Below, piece after piece: positions 52,235 through 61,701 of a stretch of 64,000 bases of DNA (position 1 is the first letter of the stretch; each line of letters starts with the position of its first letter). The notes beneath the pieces were generated by a model. The model did not search any database and was not told where the DNA came from. It worked only from the letters and a program-made list of their open reading frames with translations. The stretch is taken from positions 1 through 64,000 of the forward strand of contig NZ_JAAAMI010000006.1 of assembly GCF_010500845.1 (NCBI RefSeq). The letters are read 5' to 3'. This DNA is from Flagellimonas sediminis (lineage in GTDB: Bacteria > Bacteroidota > Bacteroidia > Flavobacteriales > Flavobacteriaceae). Position numbers and translations under genes: made by a program.

Positions 52235-54846
52235 CAAGAAAGATATGCCTTCACTTTATCTAAAGCTTCTGGGATTCCAGCAGGGTTTTTACCCCCTGCG
52301 GTTGCAAAGAAAGGTTGGCCTCCACCACCGCCTTGAATGTATTTGCCCAATTCACGGACAATGGTTCCTGCATTCAGGTTCTTTGCAGCTACCAATTCCT
52401 TAGAAATATAACAACTCAACAAGGCCTTCCCTTCACTCTCGGAGGCAAGTAATAAGAAGAGGTTGTCCTCTTGTCCGCCAATTTCAAAAGCCAAATCCTT
52501 GATGCCCGCAGCATCCAAATCCACTTTTTTGGAGAGGAATTGGATTCCGTTGATTTCTTTCAACTCGGCGATCAGGTCATTTTTTAAACCTTTGGCCTTG
52601 TCCTTCAACAATTGCTCCACTTGCTTTTTGAGCGCGGTATTTTCATCCTGCAAACTTGCCACGGCCTTTACGGGGTCTGGGGTATTGTGCAAAAGATCTT
52701 TGATCTCGAACAACATGCGGTTGTTCGTAAAGTAAAATTCTTTCACTGCATCGGAAGTGATGGCCTCGATCCTTCGGATACCTGCTGCCACGGCACCTTC
52801 TGACACAATCTTGAAATGCCAGATATCCCCTGTGTTCTTCACATGGGTACCGCCACAAAGTTCAATGGATTGTCCAAAACGGATGGTGCGAACGGTATCT
52901 CCATATTTTTCGCCAAAAAGGGCCATGGCCCCATCTTCCATGGCTTGTTTGATGGGTACATTACGATGTTCCTCCAAAGCCAAATGTCCATCGATACGAG
53001 CATTGACGAAGTTTTCCACTTTTCGCAATTCCTCAACGGATAGTTTGGCAAAGTGCGAAAAGTCGAAACGCAGGTATTTGGAGTGTACCGCAGAGCCTTT
53101 TTGCTCCACATGGGTTCCCAGAACTTCACGAAGTGCTTGGTGCAACAAATGCGTAGCGGTATGGTTGCAAGCTGTCCTCCAACGTTGCTTATGGTCCACT
53201 ACTGCCTTGAAAGTCTCGTTTACGTTATCGGGCAACGATTCTGCAAAATGTACGATCTCGTTGTTTTCCCTTTTGGTGTCCACAATATAGGTGACATCGC
53301 CGTTCGGTGATTCCAGATAACCTTTGTCCCCCACTTGGCCTCCGCCTTCGGCATAAAAGGGAGTTAGGTTGAACACCAATTGGTATTGGTCCCCCTCCTT
53401 TTTACTACTGATCTTTCGGTACTTCACCAACTTCACATTAGCTTCAAGACTATCATAACCGATGAATTCCTGTTCTGAATCTGTCATCAAAACGGTCCAG
53501 TCATCTTTGGAAACCTCGGAGGCAGCACGGGAACGGTCTTTTTGGGCTTTTAGTGCCTTGTTGAAGCCTTCAACATCGAGTTGATATCCTTTTTCCTCCA
53601 AAATCAAGGAAGTCAAATCGATAGGAAAACCGAAAGTATCATATAATTCGAAAGCTTTTTCGCCATCAATGGTCTTTTCCTTGGCCGATTTGATGACCGA
53701 ATCCAAAAGTACAAGACCTTGCTCTAAAGTGCTCAAAAAAGAACTCTCTTCTTCCTTGATCACATTCTCTATCAGTTGTTTTTGTTCCTTCAACTCTGGG
53801 AAAGCGGTTCCCATTTGTTCGCCCAGCACCTTCACCAATCGATGGATAAAAGGTTGGTTGGTATCCAAAAAGGTAAAACCATATCGGATCGCACGTCGCA
53901 AAATCCTTCGGATGACGTAACCCGCTCCTGTGTTGCTCGGCAATTGCCCATCGGCAATGGAAAAGGAAACCGCACGCACGTGATCGGCAATCACCCGAAT
54001 GGCAATATCCGTTTTCTCATCCTTGCCATATTTGTGTCCCGTGATGACCTCAATTTCACGGATCAATGGGGTGAACACATCGGTATCGTAATTGGATTGA
54101 ACGCCTTGCAATACCATGCAAAGTCGTTCAAAGCCCATTCCGGTGTCAATATGCTTTTCTGGCAGGGGCTCCAAACTTCCGTTGGCCTTGCGGTTGAACT
54201 GCATAAATACCAAGTTCCAGATTTCCACCACCTGCGGATGGTCTTGGTTCACCAAGGATGCCCCCGGAATTTTTGTTTTTTCAGCCTTGGAACGAATGTC
54301 CACGTGGATTTCGGAACAGGGCCCGCAAGGTCCCTGATCGCCCATTTCCCAAAAATTGTCTTTTTTGTTTCCTTTGATGATGCGGTCTTCGGGCACAATG
54401 GCCTTCCAAAGATTGTAGGCTTCTTGGTCCAATGGCAGGCCATCGTCCTCGCTGCCCTCAAAAACAGAAACATATAGGCTGTCCTTATCTATTTTGTATA
54501 CTTCGGTGAGCAATTCCCATGCCCACTGAATGGCTTCTTTTTTAAAATAGTCCCCAATACTCCAGTTGCCCAACATCTCGAACATGGTGTGGTGGTAGGT
54601 ATCCTTCCCCACTTCTTCCAAATCGTTGTGCTTTCCGCTTACACGCAGACACTTTTGGGTATCGGCCAAACGCTTGTGCTTGGCTACGGAATTCCCCAAG
54701 AAATATTCCTTGAACTGGTTCATACCTGCATTGGTGAACATCAAGGTGGGATCGTCTTTCATGACCATTGGGGCCGATGGAACGATCTTGTGGCTCTTCT
54801 CTTTGAAAAAGTTTAAAAACTGGGCTCTAACTTCTTGGGATGTCAT
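52234..54846 (-). CDS. alaS: Alanyl-tRNA synthetase
   Basis: Protein of 870 aa, standard length. It charges tRNA-Ala and edits Ser/Gly errors. The class II catalytic core at the N-terminus ([52 protein letters not shown]), the editing domain with the zinc-binding [12 protein letters not shown] and ELCGGTHV motifs, and the C-terminal C-Ala region (EEQ...[15 protein letters not shown]) are all present. The start MTSQEVR is typical. It leads a minus-strand operon with GSCFA and DUF4230. Confidence 0.97.
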   Translation of the reverse strand: MTSQEVRAQFLNFFKEKSHKIVPSAPMVMKDDPTLMFTNAGMNQFKEYFLGNSVAKHKRLADTQKCLRVSGKHNDLEEVGKDTYHHTMFEMLGNWSIGDYFKKEAIQWAWELLTEVYKIDKDSLYVSVFEGSEDDGLPLDQEAYNLWKAIVPEDRIIKGNKKDNFWEMGDQGPCGPCSEIHVDIRSKAEKTKIPGASLVNQDHPQVVEIWNLVFMQFNRKANGSLEPLPEKHIDTGMGFERLCMVLQGVQSNYDTDVFTPLIREIEVITGHKYGKDEKTDIAIRVIADHVRAVSFSIADGQLPSNTGAGYVIRRILRRAIRYGFTFLDTNQPFIHRLVKVLGEQMGTAFPELKEQKQLIENVIKEEESSFLSTLEQGLVLLDSVIKSAKEKTIDGEKAFELYDTFGFPIDLTSLILEEKGYQLDVEGFNKALKAQKDRSRAASEVSKDDWTVLMTDSEQEFIGYDSLEANVKLVKYRKISSKKEGDQYQLVFNLTPFYAEGGGQVGDKGYLESPNGDVTYIVDTKRENNEIVHFAESLPDNVNETFKAVVDHKQRWRTACNHTATHLLHQALREVLGTHVEQKGSAVHSKYLRFDFSHFAKLSVEELRKVENFVNARIDGHLALEEHRNVPIKQAMEDGAMALFGEKYGDTVRTIRFGQSIELCGGTHVKNTGDIWHFKIVSEGAVAAGIRRIEAITSDAVKEFYFTNNRMLFEIKDLLHNTPDPVKAVASLQDENTALKKQVEQLLKDKAKGLKNDLIAELKEINGIQFLSKKVDLDAAGIKDLAFEIGGQEDNLFLLLASESEGKALLSCYISKELVAAKNLNAGTIVRELGKYIQGGGGGQPFFATAGGKNPAGIPEALDKVKAYLS

Positions 54847-54895
54847 TGAATTCCTAGGGTTTTCTTAAATTTAACACTTAAAGCAAAACAATTTT

Positions 54896-54903
54896 TATAT
54901 TTG
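54896..54903 (+). promoter_or_regulatory. -7 promoter element for the M23 peptidase operon
   Basis: TATATTTG fits TAnnTTTG and is 46 bases upstream of the M23 gene ATG (54949). It lies between divergent alaS and M23 genes; a clear TTG -33 is not seen. Confidence 0.45.
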
Positions 54904-54948
54904 TCTGTTTTGATAAAAGAGTGAGCAAAAATAGGATAAAATCCATAC

Positions 54949-55926
54949 ATGTCTAAAGTTAAGTACTATTACGACCCGGACACCCTTTCCTATCGAAAGA
55001 TCGAACCGAAGAAATCCAAAAGATACAGGAATGTCCTGTTATTTGTATTGGGTTCCGCCTTGTTCGGACTTCTCGGTCTTGTCATCCTTTTGAACACCCG
55101 TTGGGTGAACACACCAAAGGAACTTTCTTTGGAACGCGAGGTTAGGAACTACGAGTTACAGTTCGATATTTTGAGCAAGAAGATGCAACAGATGGAGCAA
55201 GTTTTGGCCAATATCGAAGATCGCGACAACAATATTTACCGATTGTATTTTGAAGCCAATCCCATTCCCGAAGAACAACGCAAGGCCGGATTCGGGGGAA
55301 TCAACCGTTACAAATCGTTGGAGGGTTTTAACAATTCAGAAATTATCATCGATGCCACCAAGCGGTTGGACATCATACAAAAGCAGATGGTGATCCAATC
55401 CAAATCATTGGACGAAATCGCCAAATTGGCCGAGGAGAAGGAAAAATTATTGGCTGCCATTCCTGCCATTCAACCCATCAATAATGAAGAACTTACTAGG
55501 ATGGCCTCTGGTTACGGTTGGCGTTCCGACCCCTTTACCAAAGCACGTAAGATGCACTGGGGCATGGACTTTACCGCGCCAAGGGGAACCCCTATTTATG
55601 CCTCTGGAGATGGGAAAATCACCCGTGCCGACAACAAATCTTCGGGGTATGGCAAACACATCCGAATAGACCATGGTTACGGTTATATTTCCTTGTACGG
55701 TCATTTGAGCAAATACAATGTTACCGTGGGCCAAAAGGTAAAACGTGGTGACCTCATCGGGTTTGTGGGCAGCACCGGCCGTTCCGAAGCACCGCATTTA
55801 CACTACGAGATCTTTAAGGACGGGGAACGCATCAACCCCATTAACTTCTACTACGGAAGTTTGACAGCAGAAGAGTTTGAGAACATGCTCAAACATGCCA
55901 ATCAAGAGAACCAATCCTTGGATTAA
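54949..55926 (+). CDS. M23-family metallopeptidase (cell-wall endopeptidase)
   Basis: Protein of 325 aa. A short cytoplasmic start (MSKVKYYYDPDTLSYRKIEP), one membrane segment (NVLLFVLGSALFGLLGLVILL), a coiled-coil/helical region (about 75-165), and a LytM/M23 domain (about 185-310) with HWGMDF and HLHYE zinc ligands and GYGKHIRIDHGYGYISLYGHL. It likely cuts peptidoglycan crosslinks in the periplasm. The stop (TAA) overlaps the MerR start by one base. Confidence 0.93.
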   Translation: MSKVKYYYDPDTLSYRKIEPKKSKRYRNVLLFVLGSALFGLLGLVILLNTRWVNTPKELSLEREVRNYELQFDILSKKMQQMEQVLANIEDRDNNIYRLYFEANPIPEEQRKAGFGGINRYKSLEGFNNSEIIIDATKRLDIIQKQMVIQSKSLDEIAKLAEEKEKLLAAIPAIQPINNEELTRMASGYGWRSDPFTKARKMHWGMDFTAPRGTPIYASGDGKITRADNKSSGYGKHIRIDHGYGYISLYGHLSKYNVTVGQKVKRGDLIGFVGSTGRSEAPHLHYEIFKDGERINPINFYYGSLTAEEFENMLKHANQENQSLD

Positions 55927-56255
55927 TGCACATAGAGCTTCCTGAAAAAAGATATTATGGCATTGGTGAAGTAGCCAACGCCTTTGGGGTAAACACCTCC
56001 CTGATCCGTTTTTGGGAAAAGGAGTTTGATGTGCTACAACCCAAAAAAAACGCGAAGGGTAACCGAAAATTTACACCTGAGGACATCAAGAACCTTCAAA
56101 TGATCTACCATCTGGTGAAGGAACGGGGGTTTACCCTGGAAGGTGCCAAGACCCATCTGAAGGAAGAAAAGCAAAAGGCACTTTCAACTTTTGAAGTCAT
56201 CCAAAAACTGGAAAAAGTAAAGGCCGAACTCCTGAAAATCAAGGAACAACTATAA
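55926..56255 (+). CDS. MerR-family transcriptional regulator
   Basis: Protein of 109 aa. The helix-turn-helix starts YYGIGEVANAFGVNTSLIRFWEKEFDVLQPKKNAKGNRKFTPEDI, split as YGIGEVANAFGVNTS and RFWEKEFDVLQPKKN, with the wing typical of MerR, then a coiled-coil dimer helix (FEVIQKLEKVKAELLKIKEQ). No ligand domain follows. It is cotranscribed with the M23 peptidase gene and perhaps with lemA. Confidence 0.9.
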   Translation: MHIELPEKRYYGIGEVANAFGVNTSLIRFWEKEFDVLQPKKNAKGNRKFTPEDIKNLQMIYHLVKERGFTLEGAKTHLKEEKQKALSTFEVIQKLEKVKAELLKIKEQL

Positions 56256-56275
56256 AACACTAAAACCATACGAAA

Positions 56276-56875
56276 ATGAAAAAAGGCATCATCGCCATCA
56301 TAGTACTGATTGTTTTGGCAGTACTCATTGGCAGTTGGTACGTAAGCACCAACAACAAACTTGTGGACATGAAAGGCCAGGCGACCAAGCAATGGGCCAA
56401 TGTGGAAAGTTCTTATCAGCGTAGAAGCGATTTGATCGGGAATTTGGTAAAAACTGTACAAGGTGCCGCCGATTTTGAGCGTACAACCTTGTCGGAAGTC
56501 ATCGAGGCTCGGGCCAAGGCCACTTCTACCACCATTGATGCGAACAACATCACTCCAGAGCAAATGGCACAGTTTCAGGAAGCACAGGCGGGCCTTTCCT
56601 CTGCATTGTCCAGATTATTGGTCACGGTGGAACGCTATCCTGACCTCAAGGCCAACCAAAACTTTTTGGAGCTACAATCCCAATTGGAAGGCACTGAGAA
56701 CCGCATCAACGTGGAGCGTAATCGTTTCAATGATCTGGCCGGGGAGTACAACATCAAAATTCAACAGATACCCACCAACATTGTGGCAAGTTTGGCCAAT
56801 TTTGACCCCATGGCGCTTTTCACTTCCAAACCAGGAGCTGAAAACGCCCCAGATGTGAACTTCGAATTCAATTAA
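56276..56875 (+). CDS. lemA: LemA-family membrane protein
   Basis: Protein of 199 aa with an N-terminal membrane segment (IIAIIVLIVLAVLIGSWYV) and the LemA domain: NNKLVDMKGQATKQWANVESSYQRRSDLIGNLVKTV split as NNKLVDMKGQATKQWANV and RRSDLIGNLVKTV, RYPDLKANQNFLELQ and NRIN-type helix, NVERNRFNDLAGEYN. LemA is an inner-membrane coiled-coil protein, often next to TPM genes as here. Role unknown. Confidence 0.93.
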   Translation: MKKGIIAIIVLIVLAVLIGSWYVSTNNKLVDMKGQATKQWANVESSYQRRSDLIGNLVKTVQGAADFERTTLSEVIEARAKATSTTIDANNITPEQMAQFQEAQAGLSSALSRLLVTVERYPDLKANQNFLELQSQLEGTENRINVERNRFNDLAGEYNIKIQQIPTNIVASLANFDPMALFTSKPGAENAPDVNFEFN

Positions 56876-56877
56876 GC

Positions 56878-57324
56878 ATGTCGAACATGTCGCACGTAGA
56901 GGAATTTTTAAGTGCCGAGGAAGAGCAGGACATCATCAATGCCATTGTTGAAGCCGAGAAAAACACCTCTGGTGAAATCAGGGTACACATTGAGGCCACT
57001 GCCAAAATAGATCATTTTAGTAGGGCCCAGCAAATTTTTCACTTTCTGAAAATGGGCAACACCAAGGAAAACAACGGGGTGTTGATCTACGTGGCCGTGG
57101 ACGACAAAAAATTCGTGATCTATGGTGACAGTGGCATTGACCGTGCCGTTCCCAAAGGCTTTTGGGACACCACCAAGGATGTGATGGCATCACATTTTAA
57201 AAAAGGAGATTTTAAACAAGGAATCGTTGAAGGGGTTTTAATGGCAGGGAAGGAACTACAGTCCCACTTTCCATGGAACCAGAACGATACCAATGAACTG
57301 AGCGATGCCATATCCAAAGGGTAG
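56878..57324 (+). CDS. TPM-domain protein (short)
   Basis: Protein of 148 aa: VEEFLSAEEEQDIINAIVEAEKNTSGEIRVHIEA, split as LSAEEEQDIINAIVEAEKN and SGEIRVHIEA; NNGVLIYVAVDDKKFVIYGD and FKQGIVEGVLMAGKEL follow. This is the TPM (TLP18.3/Psb32/MOLO-1) fold without a signal peptide or membrane segment. It follows lemA by 2 bases and overlaps the next TPM gene by 20 bases. The role is unknown, probably coupled to LemA. Confidence 0.88.
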   Translation: MSNMSHVEEFLSAEEEQDIINAIVEAEKNTSGEIRVHIEATAKIDHFSRAQQIFHFLKMGNTKENNGVLIYVAVDDKKFVIYGDSGIDRAVPKGFWDTTKDVMASHFKKGDFKQGIVEGVLMAGKELQSHFPWNQNDTNELSDAISKG

Positions 57325-58093
57325 TTTCATACTGGCTTTTTTATGCGTCTCACTAGTTTGGGGGCAGTTCACCATACCTGAAAAACCCAAGGTTCAGACA
57401 AGCGTTTACGACTATGTGAGCCTTTTATCCACTTCCCAAAAAAGGGAGTTGGAACAGAAACTCATCCGATATTCCGATAGTACTTCCACCCAAATTGTAG
57501 TGGCCATCATCGGTTCCACCGAAGGTGAGGACATCACCTATCTTGGAGCTCAATGGGGCCATAAATGGGGCATTGGACAAGCCGATAAGGACAACGGCGT
57601 TCTGGTTCTTTTGGCCAAGGACGACCGAAGGATCGCCATCAATACCGGTTATGGAGTGGAAGGCTCCCTTACCGACCTGATGTCCAAACGCATCATTGAA
57701 TCCGTCATCATTCCCGAGTTTAAGAAAGGGGACTATTATGCCGGTCTTGATAAAGGTTCCGACGCCATTTTTAAAGTATTGACAGGGGAGTTCAGTGAGG
57801 ACCGCACCTTTGGCAATGCTACCCGATTCCCTTTTGAAGCTTTGTTTCCCTTTATCATTTTTATCGTGATCCTGATCATTCTTTGGAGTAGAAAAAACAA
57901 AGGAGGCGGTGGCAAAGGAGGTCGCAGGGGCAGCGGACTCGACATTTGGGACATGATCATTTTGAGCAATATGGGCCGTAGTTCCGGTTCTTCCGGTGGA
58001 TTTGGCAGTGGAGGCGGATTCAGCGGGGGAGGTTTTGGTGGTGGCTTCGGGGGAGGCGGCTTTGGAGGCGGAGGAGCCTCTGGAGGTTGGTAA
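57305..58093 (+). CDS. TPM-domain membrane protein with glycine-rich tail
   Basis: Protein of 262 aa with a signal peptide (ILAFLCVSLVWGQ), a TPM domain (about 35-165: YVSLLSTSQKRELEQKLIRY, TQIVVAIIGSTEGEDI, NGVLVLLAKDDRRIAINTGYG), a membrane segment (FPFIIFIVILIILWS) and a long Gly/Ser-rich C-terminus (SGGFGSGGGFSGGGFGGGFG). This layout is the usual YgcG type found beside lemA. Its start overlaps the previous gene by 20 bases, so LemA-TPM-TPM is one operon. Confidence 0.92.
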   Translation: MPYPKGSFILAFLCVSLVWGQFTIPEKPKVQTSVYDYVSLLSTSQKRELEQKLIRYSDSTSTQIVVAIIGSTEGEDITYLGAQWGHKWGIGQADKDNGVLVLLAKDDRRIAINTGYGVEGSLTDLMSKRIIESVIIPEFKKGDYYAGLDKGSDAIFKVLTGEFSEDRTFGNATRFPFEALFPFIIFIVILIILWSRKNKGGGGKGGRRGSGLDIWDMIILSNMGRSSGSSGGFGSGGGFSGGGFGGGFGGGGFGGGGASGGW

Positions 58094-58157
58094 ATTTCCT
58101 TCAAGCAATTGAAAAGCAACCCATTGGATACTTTATCATCTTCGGTTAAAAACTGTG

Positions 58158-58631
58158 ATGCTTCAAAAATCCGCCCTATTCTTCCTTACCCTATTTATTT
58201 TATCCTGTAGCGATTCAAAAACGGAACTCCCTGATTGTTCCTTAGTCGATTGCGATGTAGCAGACAACACTGTCTATATCCTGTTTTTAGATGCAGATAC
58301 AGATGAAAATCTTTTGGACAGTGGAGGTATCCAAAATGAAACCGTTTTGATCAGCGATGGTACCAATGAGATTTCCCATTCAATCGTAGAAAATACGGAG
58401 AGGGGAACAATTTTATACTTCAATGTGAACCCTGCCAACTATGGCAACAAATCTTTCGACATCACTTTTGAGGGTGGGGAGTTATTTACCATTTCTTTTA
58501 ACACGAGTTATTTAGAAGGTGAATGCTGCGGACCTTTTACAGGAATCGATGCTATTGCAATTAGCACCTACCTCAACGAATATTCAACAACCGGAGCACT
58601 GCCGTTGAACATTACCTTGTATATTGACTAA
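58158..58631 (+). CDS. Predicted lipoprotein, function unknown
   Basis: Protein of 157 aa (ATG at 58158; a GTG at 58155 is less likely). Lipoprotein signal (LTLFILSCSD, C17) then a Cys/Asp-containing stretch (DCSLVDCDVADNTVYILFLDA) and a beta-rich body with CCGPFTG near the end. No family recognised; the four extra cysteines may form disulfides. It is convergent with the next gene, with 11 bases between. Confidence 0.55.
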   Translation: MLQKSALFFLTLFILSCSDSKTELPDCSLVDCDVADNTVYILFLDADTDENLLDSGGIQNETVLISDGTNEISHSIVENTERGTILYFNVNPANYGNKSFDITFEGGELFTISFNTSYLEGECCGPFTGIDAIAISTYLNEYSTTGALPLNITLYID

Positions 58632-58642
58632 CCACTACTCTC

Positions 58643-61432
58643 TTAGAATCTGATGAACCTAGGACCTCCTCCCTGGTTAGGCGCGCCCTTTCCTCCAAAA
58701 GAATCAAATTTGATGGTCAAACTTCCCATAAAATAACGCTTAAGAACGGTACCTTGGTAATCCTGAATAAAATCCTGTCCGGTGGTTCTTTGTGAGTTGA
58801 TGTTCTGGTTGAGCAGGTCAAAAGCCAATACCTTTAAAGTAGCCCTCTTTTTAAACATTTGAAGTCCCAAACTCATATTCCAGAAAATGGCATCCTTATC
58901 AAAGCCGGCACCCAAATTTCCATTGTAGCTATAGGTGATATCATTCCCCCAGACCAAATTTTCAGGCCAAAAGGTCGTCAACTTAATGGCCAGGTTGTGC
59001 GTGATGTAATCGATATCGTTCACATTATCCAGGTTATAACGGGTGGAATAGATGCCCAATCGGTATTCCGGCTCCAATTCTATTTTCTCCATTAAGTTGA
59101 ACAACAACCCAATCCTTGGGTTCAAGTTGAGAGTTTTGGCCTCTAACCTACTTCCATTGGTGAAACCTACTTGACGGCTGATATTGGCGTATGGATTGAT
59201 GGTAAACTTCATGGTGTACAAGCTATCCTTTTTGATTTGCCTGGAATAGCTGATTCCCATCCAACCCCGGTAGTTTCCTGCCACGTTTTGATAATTAGTT
59301 GTCCTGATAAAATTTTCGTCCGTGGTAGTGCTGGAAACAATCTTGTCCTTTTCAAGCGTCATCCCAGAATAAATGAAAATTCCAGTTCTGTCCTTCCAAT
59401 TATAATCGTTATAATTCAAATAGATATTATGATTGATTTCCGGACCCAAATTGGGATTACCCACAATAATGTTCAAGGGGTTGCTCACATTCGGAACCGG
59501 TTGCAACTGGTTTACCGAAGGTACATTCAAATTGGAATTGTAATTGGTACTGAATCTTTTACCATTGCCAATGTCATAGTTCAGGTATGAGTTGAACAAA
59601 AGATTGCTGTAATCCTTGGAAAAGGTGGTGGATTGGATAAAATCCTCATTGTCCAAACCTATCTGTTCCAGTCTTGCCCGAAAGTTGAACCGTAACTTTT
59701 TTCCGTTGGAACCAAACCCGATTTCGGGAATGTGTTTGTTCACATTGAAGTTAAAATCCGAACTCAACGTTGAATTGAAAACATAGTCCCCCGTAACATC
59801 ATCAAAATCGGCAACAGATCGTTCGTTGTTCTGCTCATTGTTGTTGTAGCTGTATCGGAAATCCAGGTATAGATCTTTGTTCAAGGAGTGACGGTACGAA
59901 GCTCCCAGCTCATAGGAATCATTGGAATTATCAATCGTGGTACGCTGATCTTGGGTCTGTTCGCTGGGGTTGCCCCCGAAAATACTACGCTGTGTATTCA
60001 AGAAAGATTCCGAGTCGTTCACCCGATTGCTGTTATCAAAATAGGCCCGGACATAGCTACCCAGGGTATCCAGCTTTTTCATGATCTCCAATCGATTGCC
60101 AAAATTTCTTTGGAAACCATCCGTGGTCTGTAAACTGGTACTGCTGTTGATCAAATTTCCATCCTCATCCGTGGAAACGGTATTGGACGAATCCGTGGAC
60201 CGCGTGCTGTTCATGTTCAAATTGGGCTGAATGGTGATTCTTGTGGTCTTGTCCACATCAAATTCCAAATTAGCGGCCCCTTGATTGGAAATGGTAGCCC
60301 CCACAAAACTGGATTCGGTGTCGGTAAAATAACTGCCATCGGGTAAAATGTTCTCCCGAAACGTTTTTTCGTTGTTGTATGAATCGCTGTAGGCATAAAA
60401 ATAGTTGCCGTCCGTTTTGTACTTGCCCTTGTCCTGGTCGGCATAACTGGCTCCCAGAGTTGAAGAAGTGGTAATCCCCTGTCCAAATCCGAACGACATG
60501 TTTCCTATGGCAAACCCACCATTGCTATTAAAGCTAAAGCCGCCTCCCCGGGAATTGCCAACCATCTCATATATTTCATCAAAGGAGAATCCCGGGTTGT
60601 TGATATTGTTGGAGCTCCCCAGTACACTGATCCGTTGGGTATCGTTAAAATAGTTGAGCAATCCGTTGGCCTGATACCGGTCATCCGTTCCGTATCCGCC
60701 GGACAATCGGCCCATATACCCTTTGTTCTTATCCTCTTTGAGCGTGAGGTTAATGGTCTTGGTCTCGCCATCCCCTTCATCACCTACAAATTCCTGTTCC
60801 TTGGTTTTGGTATTGGTAATTTGGATCTTACTGATCACGTCCTTTGACAAGGTTTTAGTCGCCACCTTCGGGTCCGTGCTGAAAAACACCTGTCCATTGA
60901 CCAGTACCTGGTTCACCTCCTTGCCGTTGACGGTAATCTTCCCATCACTGTCCACCTCCACTCCAGGGAGTTTTTTGAGGACATCCTCCACCGTGGCGTC
61001 TGGCCTGACCTTAAACGAGTCCGCATTGAATTCCAATGTATCCTTTTTGATGGTGATGGGAACACGCTCCCCGATCACATCGATACCTGCGAGTTGTTGA
61101 ACCCGCTCCTCAAGCCTAATTTCACTAAGGGTAACTTCGGGTTTAAGCTCCACTTCCTGGGCTACGGATTGGTATCCATTGGATGAGAAAGCCAACCGCA
61201 GTTTTTTGTATGCTGTTTTTCCCTCTAATGCAAAAAATCCGTCGGCATTGGTGATGGTGTAAGTGACCAAAGTGCTGTCCTTTATGGTCTCGGCATATAC
61301 CGTGGCCGCTTCAATTGGGTTTCCGGTGGCGGCATCCACAATTTTACCCTTGACCATAAATTCTTGGCCGGACATTGGGGTAAAGGAAAAAAATAGGGAA
61401 ACAAAAACGAGGTAGAAGTAAATTCTTTTCAA
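58643..61432 (-). CDS. Outer-membrane beta-barrel protein with regulatory-like and plug-like domains
   Basis: Protein of 929 aa: signal peptide (LVFVSLFFSFTPMSGQ), a carboxypeptidase-regulatory-like domain (about 28-115, GKIVDAATGNPIEAATVYAE), a plug-like region (VEDVLKKLPGVEVDSDGKITVNGKEVNQVLVNGQVFF) written in parts: EDVLKKLPGVEVDSDG and VNQVLVNGQVFF, and a long OMP beta-barrel (OMP_b-brl_3 type), rich in Asn/Tyr and ending RFIRF. TonB-receptor-like proteins of this layout without SusD partners are common; substrate unknown. Confidence 0.85.
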   Translation of the reverse strand: MKRIYFYLVFVSLFFSFTPMSGQEFMVKGKIVDAATGNPIEAATVYAETIKDSTLVTYTITNADGFFALEGKTAYKKLRLAFSSNGYQSVAQEVELKPEVTLSEIRLEERVQQLAGIDVIGERVPITIKKDTLEFNADSFKVRPDATVEDVLKKLPGVEVDSDGKITVNGKEVNQVLVNGQVFFSTDPKVATKTLSKDVISKIQITNTKTKEQEFVGDEGDGETKTINLTLKEDKNKGYMGRLSGGYGTDDRYQANGLLNYFNDTQRISVLGSSNNINNPGFSFDEIYEMVGNSRGGGFSFNSNGGFAIGNMSFGFGQGITTSSTLGASYADQDKGKYKTDGNYFYAYSDSYNNEKTFRENILPDGSYFTDTESSFVGATISNQGAANLEFDVDKTTRITIQPNLNMNSTRSTDSSNTVSTDEDGNLINSSTSLQTTDGFQRNFGNRLEIMKKLDTLGSYVRAYFDNSNRVNDSESFLNTQRSIFGGNPSEQTQDQRTTIDNSNDSYELGASYRHSLNKDLYLDFRYSYNNNEQNNERSVADFDDVTGDYVFNSTLSSDFNFNVNKHIPEIGFGSNGKKLRFNFRARLEQIGLDNEDFIQSTTFSKDYSNLLFNSYLNYDIGNGKRFSTNYNSNLNVPSVNQLQPVPNVSNPLNIIVGNPNLGPEINHNIYLNYNDYNWKDRTGIFIYSGMTLEKDKIVSSTTTDENFIRTTNYQNVAGNYRGWMGISYSRQIKKDSLYTMKFTINPYANISRQVGFTNGSRLEAKTLNLNPRIGLLFNLMEKIELEPEYRLGIYSTRYNLDNVNDIDYITHNLAIKLTTFWPENLVWGNDITYSYNGNLGAGFDKDAIFWNMSLGLQMFKKRATLKVLAFDLLNQNINSQRTTGQDFIQDYQGTVLKRYFMGSLTIKFDSFGGKGAPNQGGGPRFIRF

Positions 61433-61701
61433 ATGGCAGTTTGTTTTGTGATTGACTTAGCTGTCAACCAAAATATTGCATTGAAATTTTATTGGCGATC
61501 CTTTTAACGAAACTTTGAGAAAATTTCAACAAAAACAGGTGTAGACCTTAAAAAAATCATAAAAATTTGGCTATACATATCCATTGTCAAAAAAACATTC
61601 GTAAATCCCAACACCCCATTCATCAACTTACCGGATTCCCGTGCCTATTTTTAGCTATCTTGTTCTGGCAAATCCATAGTTTAATTAACACCCTGTTTGG
61701 C
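61433..61701. other. Intergenic region between divergent OMP and macroglobulin genes
   Basis: Divergent spacer of 269 bases with no credible gene; a short minus-strand frame (61623-61805) overlaps the start of the macroglobulin gene and is rejected. I see no clear TAnnTTTG box for either gene. Confidence 0.5.
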